Shown here: in pieces, positions 21,813-32,985 of the stretch
Numbering within the stretch: the stretch's first letter is position 1
Layout of the letters: each line of letters opens with the position of its first letter
Assembly (NCBI RefSeq): GCF_019059575.1
Contig: NW_024881673.1
Location: 186,001 to 250,000, forward strand
Source of the DNA: Amphibalanus amphitrite
Lineage: Eukaryota > Arthropoda > Thecostraca > Balanomorpha > Balanidae
Direction of reading: 5' to 3'
DNA length: 64,000 nt
Translations under genes and position numbers: made by a program
The notes under the pieces: generated by a model
What the model saw: only the letters and a program-made list of their open reading frames with translations
Told to the model about the DNA's origin: nothing
Databases searched by the model: none

Positions 21813-23749
21813 TCCTGAGCTGAATGTTCAAATTTTGTTTTCCTTTCCTTTTTAACCCGCGCACCAGCGGCGGTCTCAGCCAACTTCGCCATAGTGGGGG
21901 GGGGGGGGGCATATGTTACCACCCACCTCTAACTAAAAAACTAAGAGGGATAGAAAGACGCGGTAAAAGGCAGTCGATAGCTCTCAATGCGTACGTTTGA
22001 AAGTATTTCGGTCATTTTTCACCTTAGAGCAATATTGGGGTCACCAGAGGTCATCAAAGGTGAAAATTTGCCAATTGTCATTATATTTTTCAGAAAACAT
22101 GCCGCTATCTCAGGAACTATGGTAGCTAGAAAAACGCATGGAACAGCAAACGATAGCTTTTGAGCTCTTCTTTTGAAAAGGTCAGTATCAATATTGACCC
22201 CAGGTCAACGGTTTAGCCTCCAGAGGGCAAAACTCCAAAAATAGCTGTTTTTGCGAAAAGTGTTTTTCGACAATAACTTTTGACTACAAAAAGCCACGGC
22301 ATTTCTATTGCCAGAATCGTGTTCCCCTCGCCGAGACGCGTCGAATGAACTATAATTTGACCTTGAAAGGTCAACTTGAAAATTTGACCTCAGGTCAAGG
22401 TCATGACCTGACCAGAAAAGGTCATGTTGCATATCAGTCGATGCGTCTCAACAAGACAAACATAATGAGACCATCCCCAGCGTTCTATCTCTTTCCAATC
22501 GCGAGTTATTGGCAAAAAACTGTTTGTAGCCTCAAGTGACCTCAGATGACCTGTCTAGAGGCTATCAGCAAAAATGACACCTTGGTCATCACGAGTGGAC
22601 TAAATCATTGTGATTCTGAAATATTTGGACTGTTCCTATGCGTGCACACGGATCTAGAGGCATTTTCATTTTTCTCCATTGCCTTATAATGGTAAGGTCA
22701 CGCCACTGACTTGACCTTAGGTCACGGATATAAAAATCCGAGATATACAAATTGTAGGCGCCCATGACATCATGCAATTCACCAAGTTTGAAACCATTCT
22801 GACAAACACTGCAGGCTGGACATGATTGCAAACTTGTTTAGGCTTGGTCAGTTAACCTTCCAGGCGGTGGGGGGGGGGGGGGGGAATTTTTTGCCCCCCC
22901 CTTTAGTTTTTTCGATATATCTCGAGAACCGCTGCGCCGATCGTCACCAAACTTTCAGTACCCTCCCGGGAGCAGCTAGCGCACATGGTGACCAAAATTT
23001 TTTCCAAAGGCTATGATAGGTTGGCCGCTAATGACGTCAGAGTGACGTCATTTTTGCCATTTTCGACCCAAAAAAAGGTTTCGCGGGAAGAGCTGTCAGG
23101 CCTACAGCTTTAGAGATACAGAAAAATGTTTCAAACATAAAAGGTGTGGAATTAAAAGGGCTACAAAACTGCCATTTCGATTTTCGAATATTTTGGATTT
23201 TGACCCCCAAAAATCAAAAAATAGATTTTTTGAATATAATAGCCAAAAAATCCAAAAAGTTTTTTGAATTTCGAAAAAAACGGAATATATGTGATATTTC
23301 CTATCGTCTTCTATCTACATACCAAATTTAAGATCGATACCTCTTTTTTTGGCCAAGTTATAGCGAAAAAAACTGTTTAAAATTGATGACGTCAAATTTT
23401 CAAACTCAATTTTTAGCAATTCTAGACCTCGTAGCGCAAAACAAAGACAACCATTAGACTCCCCGTGACGAGCTGCATCGAATCAATACCCATTTTATGC
23501 AAAAATATCAACTTTGAAATTTGACCTTTTTTGACCTGACCTTGACCTGACCTCCACCAGAAAGTGACCTAAACCGTACCTGATGGTCTTATAACCAACA
23601 CCATTGAGTTGGAAATGAAAAACTGGCCATAAAATATGCATCGCATAACCTTAGTAAAGTTGGGCTCATGTGGTGACCCTTGGTGACCTTTGGTGACCTG
23701 ACCTGTGACCTGACCTGGTATGACCAGTGACCTCTAATAGCAACATATG

Positions 23750-24177
23750 TGTAGGAGGTTCATCCTGCTGGCGAAACATTATTATGGAAAGGTGAGGCAC
23801 TTTTACCAATATGGCGCGCGGTTATAATCTAGGCCAATTATTCAGTTGCGAGAATGATGATATGAGCAGACTGGACTGGATCAGGACATGATAAGCCATG
23901 AATTGATTGATTACGTTTTCTAGAGATTTGAGAAACACGTATGATCTATGAATGTCGTTACCGCATAATGTCTTGCGCCATAGACACCCGAATTGTGCTT
24001 ACTGCCGTATTGGTGACGCTGCATAAACTCACCTGAGATGAAGAACGGTAGCGTTTTATCTCATGTGCTTCTGGCACGTTCAACGCTCTCTCAAAGCTTC
24101 ACTCAAGAACCGTCAGCGCAATGAAATACAACACTCGGCCCGTCTACAGATAAGTACCTACCTCGAGGAGGTCTTCA
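23750..24177 (+). repeat. 5' LTR of gypsy element
   Basis: 428 bp starting TGTAGGAGGTTCATCC and ending GAGGTCTTCA. No difference from the 3' LTR was found on direct line-by-line comparison. It contains TTATAATC at about 23822, a possible core promoter element, not verified. Confidence 0.95.
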
Positions 24178-24178
24178 G

Positions 24179-24190
24179 TGGTGGCAGCGG
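24179..24190 (+). promoter_or_regulatory. Primer binding site
   Basis: TGGTGGCAGCGG begins two bases after the 5' LTR. The leading TGG pairs with the CCA end of a tRNA, as usual for LTR elements. The tRNA species was not assigned. Confidence 0.8.
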
Positions 24191-24510
24191 TAAAGAACTC
24201 AAAATTGTCATACCATTTAGCTTTTGGTCCGTATCCGTACAAAGTTGATCTAGAAAACTATTCATTGCGTTGCCATGTTAATGTCATTAAGGTCATCGTT
24301 GCTGTTGATACGAGAGTGTGTTTTGTTGTCATCTCTGTTTTGCTCTTATTGTTCTGATCTCTGACGTGGGGCCTATTTATCATGAATGCCATTCATGTTA
24401 TGAGAGTATCAAAATATGTTGTGCGTTGTGCGCAGGCTCACGTTAGATAGCCGCTCCCGTCTGCATCGTGTGCCGGTCACACCGAATTTGTATTTGTGAG
24501 ATATCGGACC

Positions 24511-25446
24511 ATGTCTAGGCGTACTCGCATTGACCGTTCGCCAGTTGCTCGTTTTCCAACCGCGTCTCAGGCCGCCCCTGCCGCAATGGCTAGTATGAAT
24601 TTTTCATTTGCACCCCCTCTCTTTAATGGACGCGACGGCAGTTTCTCGCGTTTCTTGTCAGATTTCAACATTTTTGCAAGCTTGCACTCGTGGCCTGAAA
24701 ACGAGCAGCTCCTATATTTACCGCTATGTCTCACCGGTCTCGCGAGAGAGGCCTTCGAATCCCTGGATCAAAGGCAGCGACAAAGTTTCAGCTTGGCAGT
24801 AGATGCCCTCCGTCAATGTTTCGCGCCTCTGGGGGTAGTGGAAGCTCACGCCAAGCTTCAATGTCTGACTTTTGACCCAAGCGAGACGGTAGAGGTCTTC
24901 TTGATCCGTTTTAAAGCAGCCGTGCGGGCCGCCTTCCCTGGAGAGAACCACGACCGCCTCCTATTCACATATTTCTTATCCAGTCTCCCTGTCAATATTC
25001 GTTCTGAGGTCATCGCAGCAGGATGTGAGTCATTTGAACAGGCAGTAGCCAAAACTAAATGCATAGTTGCAGCTAGCCGAGCGGCCGCCATGTCAGCCCA
25101 ACATATTACCCCCGAAGTCCCTGTCAGACGTATCGATGAGGAAGCGACACTCGAACGACTGCTAACTCGCCTGGAATCACTGGAGGCAAAAGTTGACCAG
25201 GTAATGGCGGGCCCACAGAGCTTCGCACAGCCGCCAGAGGCGTCGATCGGCCGCGGGCCGTGCTACGCGTGTGGGCGTGGCGGACACAACCGCGCGGCCT
25301 GTCGCTATCGCACAGCCACCTGCCACGGGTGCGGCAGACGTGGGCATATCAGATCAGCGTGCCGTTCAAAAAACGCGGAGCCCGGGGGGCAAGCCGCGTC
25401 TTCTGGAACTCTCAGTTCTTCCAGCAGACCTCATCCGGCGCAGTAG
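24511..25446 (+). CDS. gag: Gag-like nucleocapsid polyprotein of the gypsy element
   Basis: About 311 residues from the ATG at 24511; the frame is open slightly upstream but has no earlier ATG. The N-terminal two thirds are capsid-like (FNGRDGSFSRFLSDF, LLYLPLCLTGLAREAFESL, FLIRFKAAVRAAFP). The C-terminus has two zinc knuckles of the C-X2-C-X4-H-X4-C type, CYACGRGGHNRAAC (25261-25302) and CHGCGRRGHIRSAC (25321-25362), which bind RNA in packaging. The frame overlaps pol; the slippery site at 25368 lies just after the second knuckle. Uninterrupted, so probably functional. Confidence 0.93.
   Translation: MSRRTRIDRSPVARFPTASQAAPAAMASMNFSFAPPLFNGRDGSFSRFLSDFNIFASLHSWPENEQLLYLPLCLTGLAREAFESLDQRQRQSFSLAVDALRQCFAPLGVVEAHAKLQCLTFDPSETVEVFLIRFKAAVRAAFPGENHDRLLFTYFLSSLPVNIRSEVIAAGCESFEQAVAKTKCIVAASRAAAMSAQHITPEVPVRRIDEEATLERLLTRLESLEAKVDQVMAGPQSFAQPPEASIGRGPCYACGRGGHNRAACRYRTATCHGCGRRGHIRSACRSKNAEPGGQAASSGTLSSSSRPHPAQ
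25368..25397 (+). promoter_or_regulatory. -1 ribosomal frameshift signal between gag and pol
   Basis: A AAA AAC occupies 25368-25374, phased X-XXY-YYZ in the gag frame, the classical -1 heptamer. Five bases later GCCC/GGGC (25380-25383/25387-25390) can pair around a 3-base loop inside a GCGG/CCGC outer pair (25375-25378/25394-25397). The pol frame is exactly -1 to gag. The heptamer is seen directly; the stem is an inference and short. Confidence 0.8.
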
Positions 25447-28400
25447 ACACTGCTGTGCAGCTTGAGCCTCCCGAATACTCTTCACCACTTAGTCGTGTAA
25501 ACGAACGGCATGAGACACGAGACCCGGCCAGGGCTGAGCGTTCGCAGCCAGCTCAGACTAGCTGCTCAGCAGCACGACCCGCCCAGGTGAATGGTGGCGA
25601 GTCGTCGGTGCTAACCAGCGTGTGTGACGACAAACTTAAGGCAACAGACGATTCATTCGCAGTGAGCGCGCCGGCAGCTAAGACAGGCGAATCGGCCGAG
25701 AGCGACCGTGTGAGAGCTGATTCTCGGTGCCTTCCCGGCGCAGTAGAGCCAGTCACCGCCACGGTAGAAGCTGGAAATACGGGACGTCAGTCCCCGGCAT
25801 CCATCCAGAAGGCCGCAGCAAACGTGAGCGATTCAGCACACGGGGAGCAGGCGACTCCCGCGGCTGAGCCAGAATACCGCACTCGCAGTGTACTGGCAGC
25901 TGGTGACAGTATTCCGCTGGGGGATCACCTGTCATTTGATGCTTTGTTGGCAGGGACACAATGCAGTTGTGTGCTGGACCCCGGTTCGAGTATAAGCATC
26001 ATAAGTCGTGAAATGGTTGGCAAATTAGAAGGGGTTGTCATCGACAAAACGCACACAGTAGCAAAGGTTGCAAACGGGCAGCCACTCCCTCTCGCAGGAC
26101 AATGCCAGATCTCTATGAAAATAGGCAGTCATGATCTACAGGTAAGATTTCATGTGGCAGAGGACTTAGATGTACCCTGTCTCATCGGTTTAGATTTTCT
26201 GGAACAAGTCCCATGCATCATTGACCTGGTGAGTAAGAAGCTTGTCTTTGTCCCTTTGGGGGCAGTACGATCAGTCAGCGCGGAGGTGAGATCGGTTGGA
26301 CGAGTGGTAGTTGGCCATGATATATCGATACCACCGGGGTCGGAACAGGTGCTGCAAGGGTACGTACATTCGTGTGAGTTCGACGGACCCGTCATCCTCG
26401 AACCGTCCCTCAGCATTTCCGGGCTGCAGGCAGCGCCCGCAGTGACCCGGGTCAGCAGCGGGAAGGTCCATTGCATAGTGAGAAACATTACTGCGGAACC
26501 TATCACGATTCCGCGTCACACCACCATCGGTGATTTGGAAATTGATTATGTTGAAGAGCCTCTCGATAACCTCTCTGACAGCGAAAGGTCAGCACAAAAT
26601 GTAGATTTTGATAACACAGTGAACACGGACGGGGCCAAGCTGACTGATTCTCAAAGAGCCGCATTAATATCCGTCTTAAAACGTTACGAGTCAATGTTTG
26701 ACGGACACCTAGGTCTATCCGATCTAGTCACGCATGATATTGAAACCGGAGAAGCGCCCCCGGTCCGTCAGCCCCACCGTCGTATCCCTCCTCACCTCCA
26801 AAAAGAAGTGAAGGAGCAACTGGACGAGCTCGTCCGCCTCGGAGTGCTCGTCGAGGCACATGGATCCTGGGCGTCCCCAATATGTGTCGTCCGGAAGAGG
26901 TCGGGGAAGGCTAGGGTTGTATGTGACATGCGGCGATTGAACGCCGTAACATCCCTACCCTCCTACCCTATTCCCAAGATAGCCGATGTGCTTGATGGGC
27001 TCAAAGGGTCGACTATGTTCACAACGCTCGACATGAACATGGCCTATTACCAGGTAAAAATAAACCCTGCTCACCAGCACAAGGCCACAATTACTACGCC
27101 CTGGAACAACTACTCGTTGACTCGCATGTGTTTCGGGCTCAGCGGTGCTAGTTTCACCTGTGCCAGGCTGCTGAATATTGTCCTCGGTGACATCATCCCA
27201 TCAAAATGCCTCTGCTATTTTGATGACGTCATAGTCCGTGGCAGTAGCTTTGACGAGATGATTGACAATCTTGATGAGGTGCTGTCACGAATGTTCAACG
27301 CAGGCCTGACTCTGAATCTCGCTAAGTGCCTGTTCTGCCAGCCCAAGGTCACGTTTCTTGGGCATGAAGTGTCCAGCGAGGGGCTAGCTCCCGACCCTGT
27401 CAAGGTGCAGGCAGTGGTCGATTGGCCAGTCCCGAAAACGGCAAAGGAAATGTCGAGGTTTCTGGGGCTTAGTAACTATTTCAAGGCGTTCATTAAAGAC
27501 TATGCAACCATCTGCACACCCTTGTTCAGACTCTGTAACAGGGATGTCCGATTCGAATGGTCGGAAGAATGCCAGTTGGCTTTCGATAGGCTCAAACAGT
27601 CGCTGACGAAGGCTCCCGTGCTTACGCTCCCCTCATTTGACGAAGGGGCGGGGGACTTCATACTCGAGTGCGATGCCTCAGGTACCGGTGTGGGCGCGGT
27701 GCTCCTGCAAATTACGCCGGAGGGGGAAAAGGTCATTGCCTACGGCAGTAAAAAGTTGTCAAAAGCACAGCGCAACTATTCGGCGACAAAAAGAGAGCTC
27801 CTAGCGTGCGTTTTGTTCGTCGCTCATTTCAAGCACTATCTTTTGGGCAAGAGATTCTGGCTCCGAACTGACCACGCCAGCTTGCAGTGGCTGTACAACT
27901 TCCGCAGCCCTACGGGCGTACTGGCTCGGTGGATAGAGACGCTGTCTGCCTTCGACTTTGAAATACAGTACAAGCGCGGCTCCGCCAACGGCGCAGCTGA
28001 CGCTCTGAGCCGTATGCCGGCTCAGATGGCTGACGTAGCCACGCAGACCCAGCTGGACGCTCAGACCTTTCGTATTACAGACAGCCACCACTGGTCTCTC
28101 AGTTTCATCCGTGCTGAGCAGGAAGCTGACCCAGCTATATCGGAGCTGACGCAGCACGTGTCGAGGGGCGTCAAACCGCAACGCCGGGAGTTGCGACATT
28201 GCACACCGTGGCTGCGCCACTGGTCACGCCTGGTCCTGCTTCATGGGGTGCTGTTCCGCATATATCGCGCACGCCCGAACGCCGAGGATGAGTTGCAAGT
28301 TGTCTTGCCAGTGTCGCTGAAATCGTCCGTCTTAGAATCATTACATGGCGGCCCCTCGGGAGGCCATTTCGGCTCGGAGAAACTCCTGGCAGAATGTCGC

Positions 28401-29381
28401 CGGCGCTTTTTCTGGCTGCACATGGAGATCGATGTAAAACAGTTCTGCCGTCAATGCCGCAGGTGTGAAGGTAGAAACGCACCAGTTCCGGCTCCCAAAG
28501 CTGCGATGGGCCGTTTGCAGGCATCTGAACCGTTTGAAGTTGTAGGACTGGACATCCTCACCAACCTCCCAACTACCCCCGCAGGCAACAAACATTTGCT
28601 AGTCATTGTAGATTTCTTCACAAAATGGGCTGAGGCCTTCCCGCTGAAAGACTTGTCAGCTGCCAGTGTAGCCCAGGTTTTCGTAGACCAATTCGTGTCT
28701 CGGTTTGGGTGCCCAATTAGAGTGCACTCAGATCAAGGGGGGTGTTTTGTGAGTGAGGTTCTGGAACTAACATGTAAGAGGTTGGGGATAGAACGATCAA
28801 CGATATCCAGCGCCCATCCCAGTGGTAACGGTATCGTAGAGAGGACGAATAGGACGGTTATCTCGATGCTGGCTAAGGCGCTTGACGATGACGCTCATAA
28901 CCGCTGGGACGAGCATATCCCGCTGCTTATGTTAGCGTACCGTGCCCAGGCGAGCAAAACCACCGGTTTCTCGCCGTTCAAGGTGCTGCTGGCGAGGGAG
29001 CCCAGGCTGCCGGCAGAGATCGAGCTGGAGCTGCCAGCGAGCAAGGTTAGGGTGAATAGCACCATCGAATATTTCGATCGACTTCGCGAGTCTCTACGTC
29101 AGTTTCATGCGATCGCTCGTCGCCGCGTCAACACCCGTCACAGTACAAATAAGCGCGCTTATGACCAAAAGCTAAATGAGTTTGAGTATGACGTTGGTGA
29201 GCAAGTGCTGCTTCATCGTGCGGTGGTACCCAGAGGGCAATACTACAAATTTCTGCGACCATACCGGCGCGCGGTCATCTTGGAGAAGCTGGGGCCAGTG
29301 AACTACCGCGTGCGGCTGGAGGGAGCACGCAGAGCGCTGACGGTCCATCACAACGGTCTGGCCAAGGTGTCAGAGGGCTGA
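25374..29381 (+). CDS. pol: Pol polyprotein: protease, reverse transcriptase, RNase H, integrase
   Basis: About 1335 codons after the frameshift site, uninterrupted to TGA at 29379. Protease: VLDPGSSISIIS at about 25971, with DPG in place of the usual DTG/DSG. RT: VVCDMRRLNAV (about 26917), TTLDMNMAYYQ (Asp 27030), YFDD (27216-27227) and FLGHEVS. RNase H: LECDASGTGVGAVL (about 27663) through TDHASLQWL and GAADALSR. Integrase: HHCC-type zinc region with CRQCRRC (about 28443), then D (28551), D (28731), E (28839) with 35 residues between the last two. The C-terminal region has KFLRPYRRA and LGPVNYRV, resembling a GPY/F module. All catalytic residues seem present apart from the unusual protease triad. 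Confidence 0.96.
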   Translation, partial: RGARGASRVFWNSQFFQQTSSGAVDTAVQLEPPEYSSPLSRVNERHETRDPARAERSQPAQTSCSAARPAQVNGGESSVLTSVCDDKLKATDDSFAVSAPAAKTGESAESDRVRADSRCLPGAVEPVTATVEAGNTGRQSPASIQKAAANVSDSAHGEQATPAAEPEYRTRSVLAAGDSIPLGDHLSFDALLAGTQCSCVLDPGSSISIISREMVGKLEGVVIDKTHTVAKVANGQPLPLAGQCQISMKIGSHDLQVRFHVAEDLDVPCLIGLDFLEQVPCIIDLVSKKLVFVPLGAVRSVSAEVRSVGRVVVGHDISIPPGSEQVLQGYVHSCEFDGPVILEPSLSISGLQAAPAVTRVSSGKVHCIVRNITAEPITIPRHTTIGDLEIDYVEEPLDNLSDSERSAQNVDFDNTVNTDGAKLTDSQRAALISVLKRYESMFDGHLGLSDLVTHDIETGEAPPVRQPHRRIPPHLQKEVKEQLDELVRLGVLVEAHGSWASPICVVRKRSGKARVVCDMRRLNAVTSLPSYPIPKIADVLDGLKGSTMFTTLDMNMAYYQVKINPAHQHKATITTPWNNYSLTRMCFGLSGASFTCARLLNIVLGDIIPSKCLCYFDDVIVRGSSFDEMIDNLDEVLSRMFNAGLTLNLAKCLFCQPKVTFLGHEVSSEGLAPDPVKVQAVVDWPVPKTAKEMSRFLGLSNYFKAFIKDYATICTPLFRLCNRDVRFEWSEECQLAFDRLKQSLTKAPVLTLPSFDEGAGDFILECDASGTGVGAVLLQITPEGEKVIAYGSKKLSKAQRNYSATKRELLACVLFVAHFKHYLLGKRFWLRTDHASLQWLYNFRSPTGVLARWIETLSAFDFEIQYKRGSANGAADALSRMPAQMADVATQTQLDAQTFRITDSHHWSLSFIRAEQEADPAISELTQHVSRGVKPQRRELRHCTPWLRHWSRLVLLHGVLFRIYRARPNAEDELQVVLPVSLKSSVLESLHGGPSGGHFGSEKLLAECRRRFFWLHMEIDVKQFCRQCRRCEGRNAPVPAPKAAMGRLQASEPFEVVGLDILTNLPTTPAGNKHLLVIVDFFTKWAEAFPLKDLSAASVAQVFVDQFVSRFGCPIRVHSDQGGCFVSEVLELTCKRLGIERSTISSAHPSGNGIVERTNRTVISMLAKALDDDAHNRWDEHIPLLMLAYRAQASKTTGFSPFKVLLAREPRLPAEIELELPASKVRVNSTIEYFDRLRESLRQFHAIARRRVNTRHSTNKRAYDQKLNEFEYDVGEQVLLHRAVVPRGQYYKFLRPYRRAVILEKLGPVNYRVRLEGARRALTVHHNGLAKVSEG

Positions 29382-29674
29382 GCGGCGGCCACAAGTACTC
29401 GGACAGTCGCGCCGAGGCGCGCATGGCGCTTCGATCGGAGCGCACAGTAACTGCATGGCGCAATTATCGCCTATGCAAAACTGGAGCCAGAGGGTAGCTG
29501 CTCTCCCTCACGTTCCCGTGTCACACCGCGGGCGGCCCGTCTGCCAGCCAGCCACACCGCTGCCGGCGCACTTCCCGGACCGTGGCGCGCCTAGCGGGTT
29601 TCGGCCGGCATCAGCTGTCAGCGTAAGACCTTCGACGACATTCGACGAGACGACTGGCAGAGCTTGCTGGCCGA

Positions 29675-29929
29675 ATGGACGCATCTGTGCGACTTTTCTT
29701 CGTGCTACTGCTCGGCTCGCTCTTGGCACAACAGAGTGAGCGGAACGATTGTCTCATACATCAACCAACAGTGTGTGACGAGGCGGCCGGGTTCGACGAC
29801 GAAACGAACATTGACGACGTTTCTGTACAAACATTGACGTTTTCACACTGCCCGCTATTGGTGTTACAAAGTGAGCTGATATGCCGTTCTTGTTACTTAC
29901 AACTCACAAGACCGGCTGGTGAACTGTAG
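29675..29929 (+). CDS. Small open frame with signal-peptide-like start (hypothetical)
   Basis: 84 residues between pol and the 3' LTR, beginning MDASVRLFFVLLLGSLLA, a hydrophobic stretch typical of a signal peptide, followed by an acidic segment and several cysteines. No family is recognised. It could be a third ORF remnant, a spliced accessory product or chance. No second membrane segment is obvious. Confidence 0.3.
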   Translation: MDASVRLFFVLLLGSLLAQQSERNDCLIHQPTVCDEAAGFDDETNIDDVSVQTLTFSHCPLLVLQSELICRSCYLQLTRPAGEL

Positions 29930-30096
29930 GTTATCATATTGTGTGAGTGTGTGCGTGTGGATTATGTCAAATGTGTTTGTCACCCAGTGGCCAGCAGAGT
30001 TAGGAATGCGATATGGTGTGCTAGGGTATGTAATTGTATTTGCACTGAAGTAAGCTAGGAACTGAGTGTGTAATGTTGAGGTAGGCTTACTCTTCC

Positions 30097-30110
30097 AAAG
30101 AAGGGTGTGG
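30097..30110 (+). promoter_or_regulatory. Polypurine tract
   Basis: AAAGAAGGGTGTGG lies directly before the 3' LTR, where plus-strand priming occurs in LTR elements. It is purine-rich with two interrupting T residues. Confidence 0.65.
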
Positions 30111-30538
30111 TGTAGGAGGTTCATCCTGCTGGCGAAACATTATTATGGAAAGGTGAGGCACTTTTACCAATATGGCGCGCGGTTATAATCTAGGCCAATT
30201 ATTCAGTTGCGAGAATGATGATATGAGCAGACTGGACTGGATCAGGACATGATAAGCCATGAATTGATTGATTACGTTTTCTAGAGATTTGAGAAACACG
30301 TATGATCTATGAATGTCGTTACCGCATAATGTCTTGCGCCATAGACACCCGAATTGTGCTTACTGCCGTATTGGTGACGCTGCATAAACTCACCTGAGAT
30401 GAAGAACGGTAGCGTTTTATCTCATGTGCTTCTGGCACGTTCAACGCTCTCTCAAAGCTTCACTCAAGAACCGTCAGCGCAATGAAATACAACACTCGGC
30501 CCGTCTACAGATAAGTACCTACCTCGAGGAGGTCTTCA
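30111..30538 (+). repeat. 3' LTR of gypsy element
   Basis: 428 bp, reads identical to the 5' LTR, and is followed by the duplicated TATG. Confidence 0.95.
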
Positions 30539-31105
30539 TATGTACTAGACAACTGACGCTTTATCGCTGATTTTCGACAAAATGCGTTTTACTCGGTGTT
30601 ATAGCGCTTTCCCTAGAAGCCCCGTGAACGGTGAAACATTTTTTCTTTGACCTGACCTGTGACGTCATCGGTGACCCCGAGGTCAATGAAATTTGGTTTC
30701 CCTCGACAAATTTTACAGGGCTATCGAACGCCGTTTGAATTTTCCGGATCCGTCCAGTAGTTTCGGAGATACGGGGGGGGGCAAAAAAGTGCCCCCCCCC
30801 CCCCACCGCGCGGAAGGTGGCTGGTAGGCCTACCGCCTGCCGGGTTAACTTGACCTGGTGACCTGACCTGACATGACCTGGGGTCAAAAATTTCACACGT
30901 TGTCCAAAATTGATGTACAAAAAGCTACCCCAAGCGGCGCGGCGCTACGCGCCGCGCTTTTTCATTTACACGCGAAAAACGCAACAGGGTGGTAACATAT
31001 GCCCCCCCCCTGGGGCGAAGGTTAACTGAACTAGATTGAACAAGATTTTCATTGGACAAGATTGTTGACGGCCCTCCTGTGAAATAAGACTCGATGAATT
31101 CTTAA

Positions 31106-32210
<1,105 letters not shown>

Positions 32211-32214
32211 TTAA

Positions 32215-32411
32215 ACTCCCTAGTTATTTTGTAACAACCCTAGGTTCGTTGCATACTAACTAGGGAGGTTGCAACGACCCTAGTTTCGTTACAACGTCCC
32301 GGAACGAGCAGTTATTTTGTAACGTCGCTAGGGTCGTTGCAAACAAACTGATCGTTCAGGGAGGTTACAACCACCCTAGGGTCGTTGCAAACTAACTGAA
32401 ATCGCATACTC
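32215..32411 (-). repeat. Repeat L, copy 2
   Basis: Reverse complement of L1 (14045-14250) with few differences. It starts directly after the right TTAA of M and ends at CTCCCTGTAACAG, adjoining J3. Confidence 0.8.
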
Positions 32412-32985
32412 CCTGTAACAGACACATTGATTTCGGCCTTTTTGCCAATCTTATACCTCCCACCTATCATGGAACATGATGGTCGACGATGTACAGAGGT
32501 CAAAGTCAGGGTCAAGGTCAACCTAGGTCATCTAAAATAATTGCGTTTTAGGCAAGCTGAACTTACTTTTCGTGAAGTTTCTTGACTGCATTTTTGGTAA
32601 AAGCTTCTCAGATCATGATTTCATGTAATATGGAAACATAAACAATCGGTGCACACATCAGTATACACACACACACACACACACAGACATACAAGCACAT
32701 ATCATTGACCTTGACCTAACTTGACCTGAAATGACCTCAGCAGCAAAAACCTGGTCGGGTAGTGTGACTAAGAGGCTCTAGCTGGCTTGGCACCAGAAAA
32801 CGGCATCGTCATCGGTATATGATAAGCAGCGCACATATCCAACGGTGACCCAAAACAGCAACATTTTCTGGAAGGTCAATGACTGACCTGAGAAGGTAAC
32901 TAACTGGGTATCATTGGATTCGTCTCATCCCAAAGAATGTTTTTGGTCTTTACCGCGAAGGTCGATCTCCAACAGGAACGAAATG
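32412..32985 (-). mobile_element. TTAA element J3, left half only
   Basis: Reverse complement of the left half of J1 (about 12890-13470), including the CA/GT tract (32664-32686), TTGACCTTGACC and the block TCGTCTCATCCCAAAG. It joins repeat L on one side and loses its terminus near 32985. It is complementary in extent to J2. Confidence 0.72.

Larger units (their letters stand above)
23750..30538 (+). mobile_element. Full-length Ty3/gypsy LTR retrotransposon (6789 bp)
   Basis: A complete element with two 428-bp LTRs (23750-24177, 30111-30538) that read identical over their full length, ending TG...CA, and a 4-bp target duplication TATG (23746-23749, 30539-30542). Order: LTR, primer site, gag, -1 shift, pol (protease, RT, RNase H, integrase), purine tract, LTR. 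RT before integrase marks the Ty3/gypsy order. Identical LTRs and open frames imply a very recent insertion and possible activity. No envelope-like gene was recognised; 29382-30096 holds only a small open frame. Confidence 0.96.
22856..30844 (+). mobile_element. TTAA element B, interrupted by the gypsy element
   Basis: TTAA at 22852-22855 and 30845-30848; about 1196 bp net. Left end CCTTCCAGGCGGTGGGG; right end bipartite (CCACCGCGCGGAAGG, spacer, CCGCCTGCCGGG). The interior resembles C1: GGAATATATGTGATAT, GTGACGTCATCGGTGACC and TCAATGAAATTTGGTTTC. The gypsy copy splits it after 23749 with a TATG duplication. Confidence 0.88.
21856..31021 (+). mobile_element. TTAA element F2, interrupted by B and gypsy
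   Basis: TTAA at 21852-21855 and 31022-31025; about 1173 bp of F sequence once B is set aside. Left end CCCGCGCACCAGCGGCGG and right end CTGGGGCGAAGG. It follows F1 closely on both sides of B. B is inserted at the TTAA in GGTCAGTTAACTTGACC, uninterrupted in F1 and F3. The empty site for F2 itself is at about 14329-14332. Confidence 0.88.

Noticed and set aside
25260..25373. Pol frame upstream of the slippery site as a separate start
   Set aside because: It overlaps the gag zinc knuckles in another frame and has no ATG in good context; the frameshift explains pol expression better.
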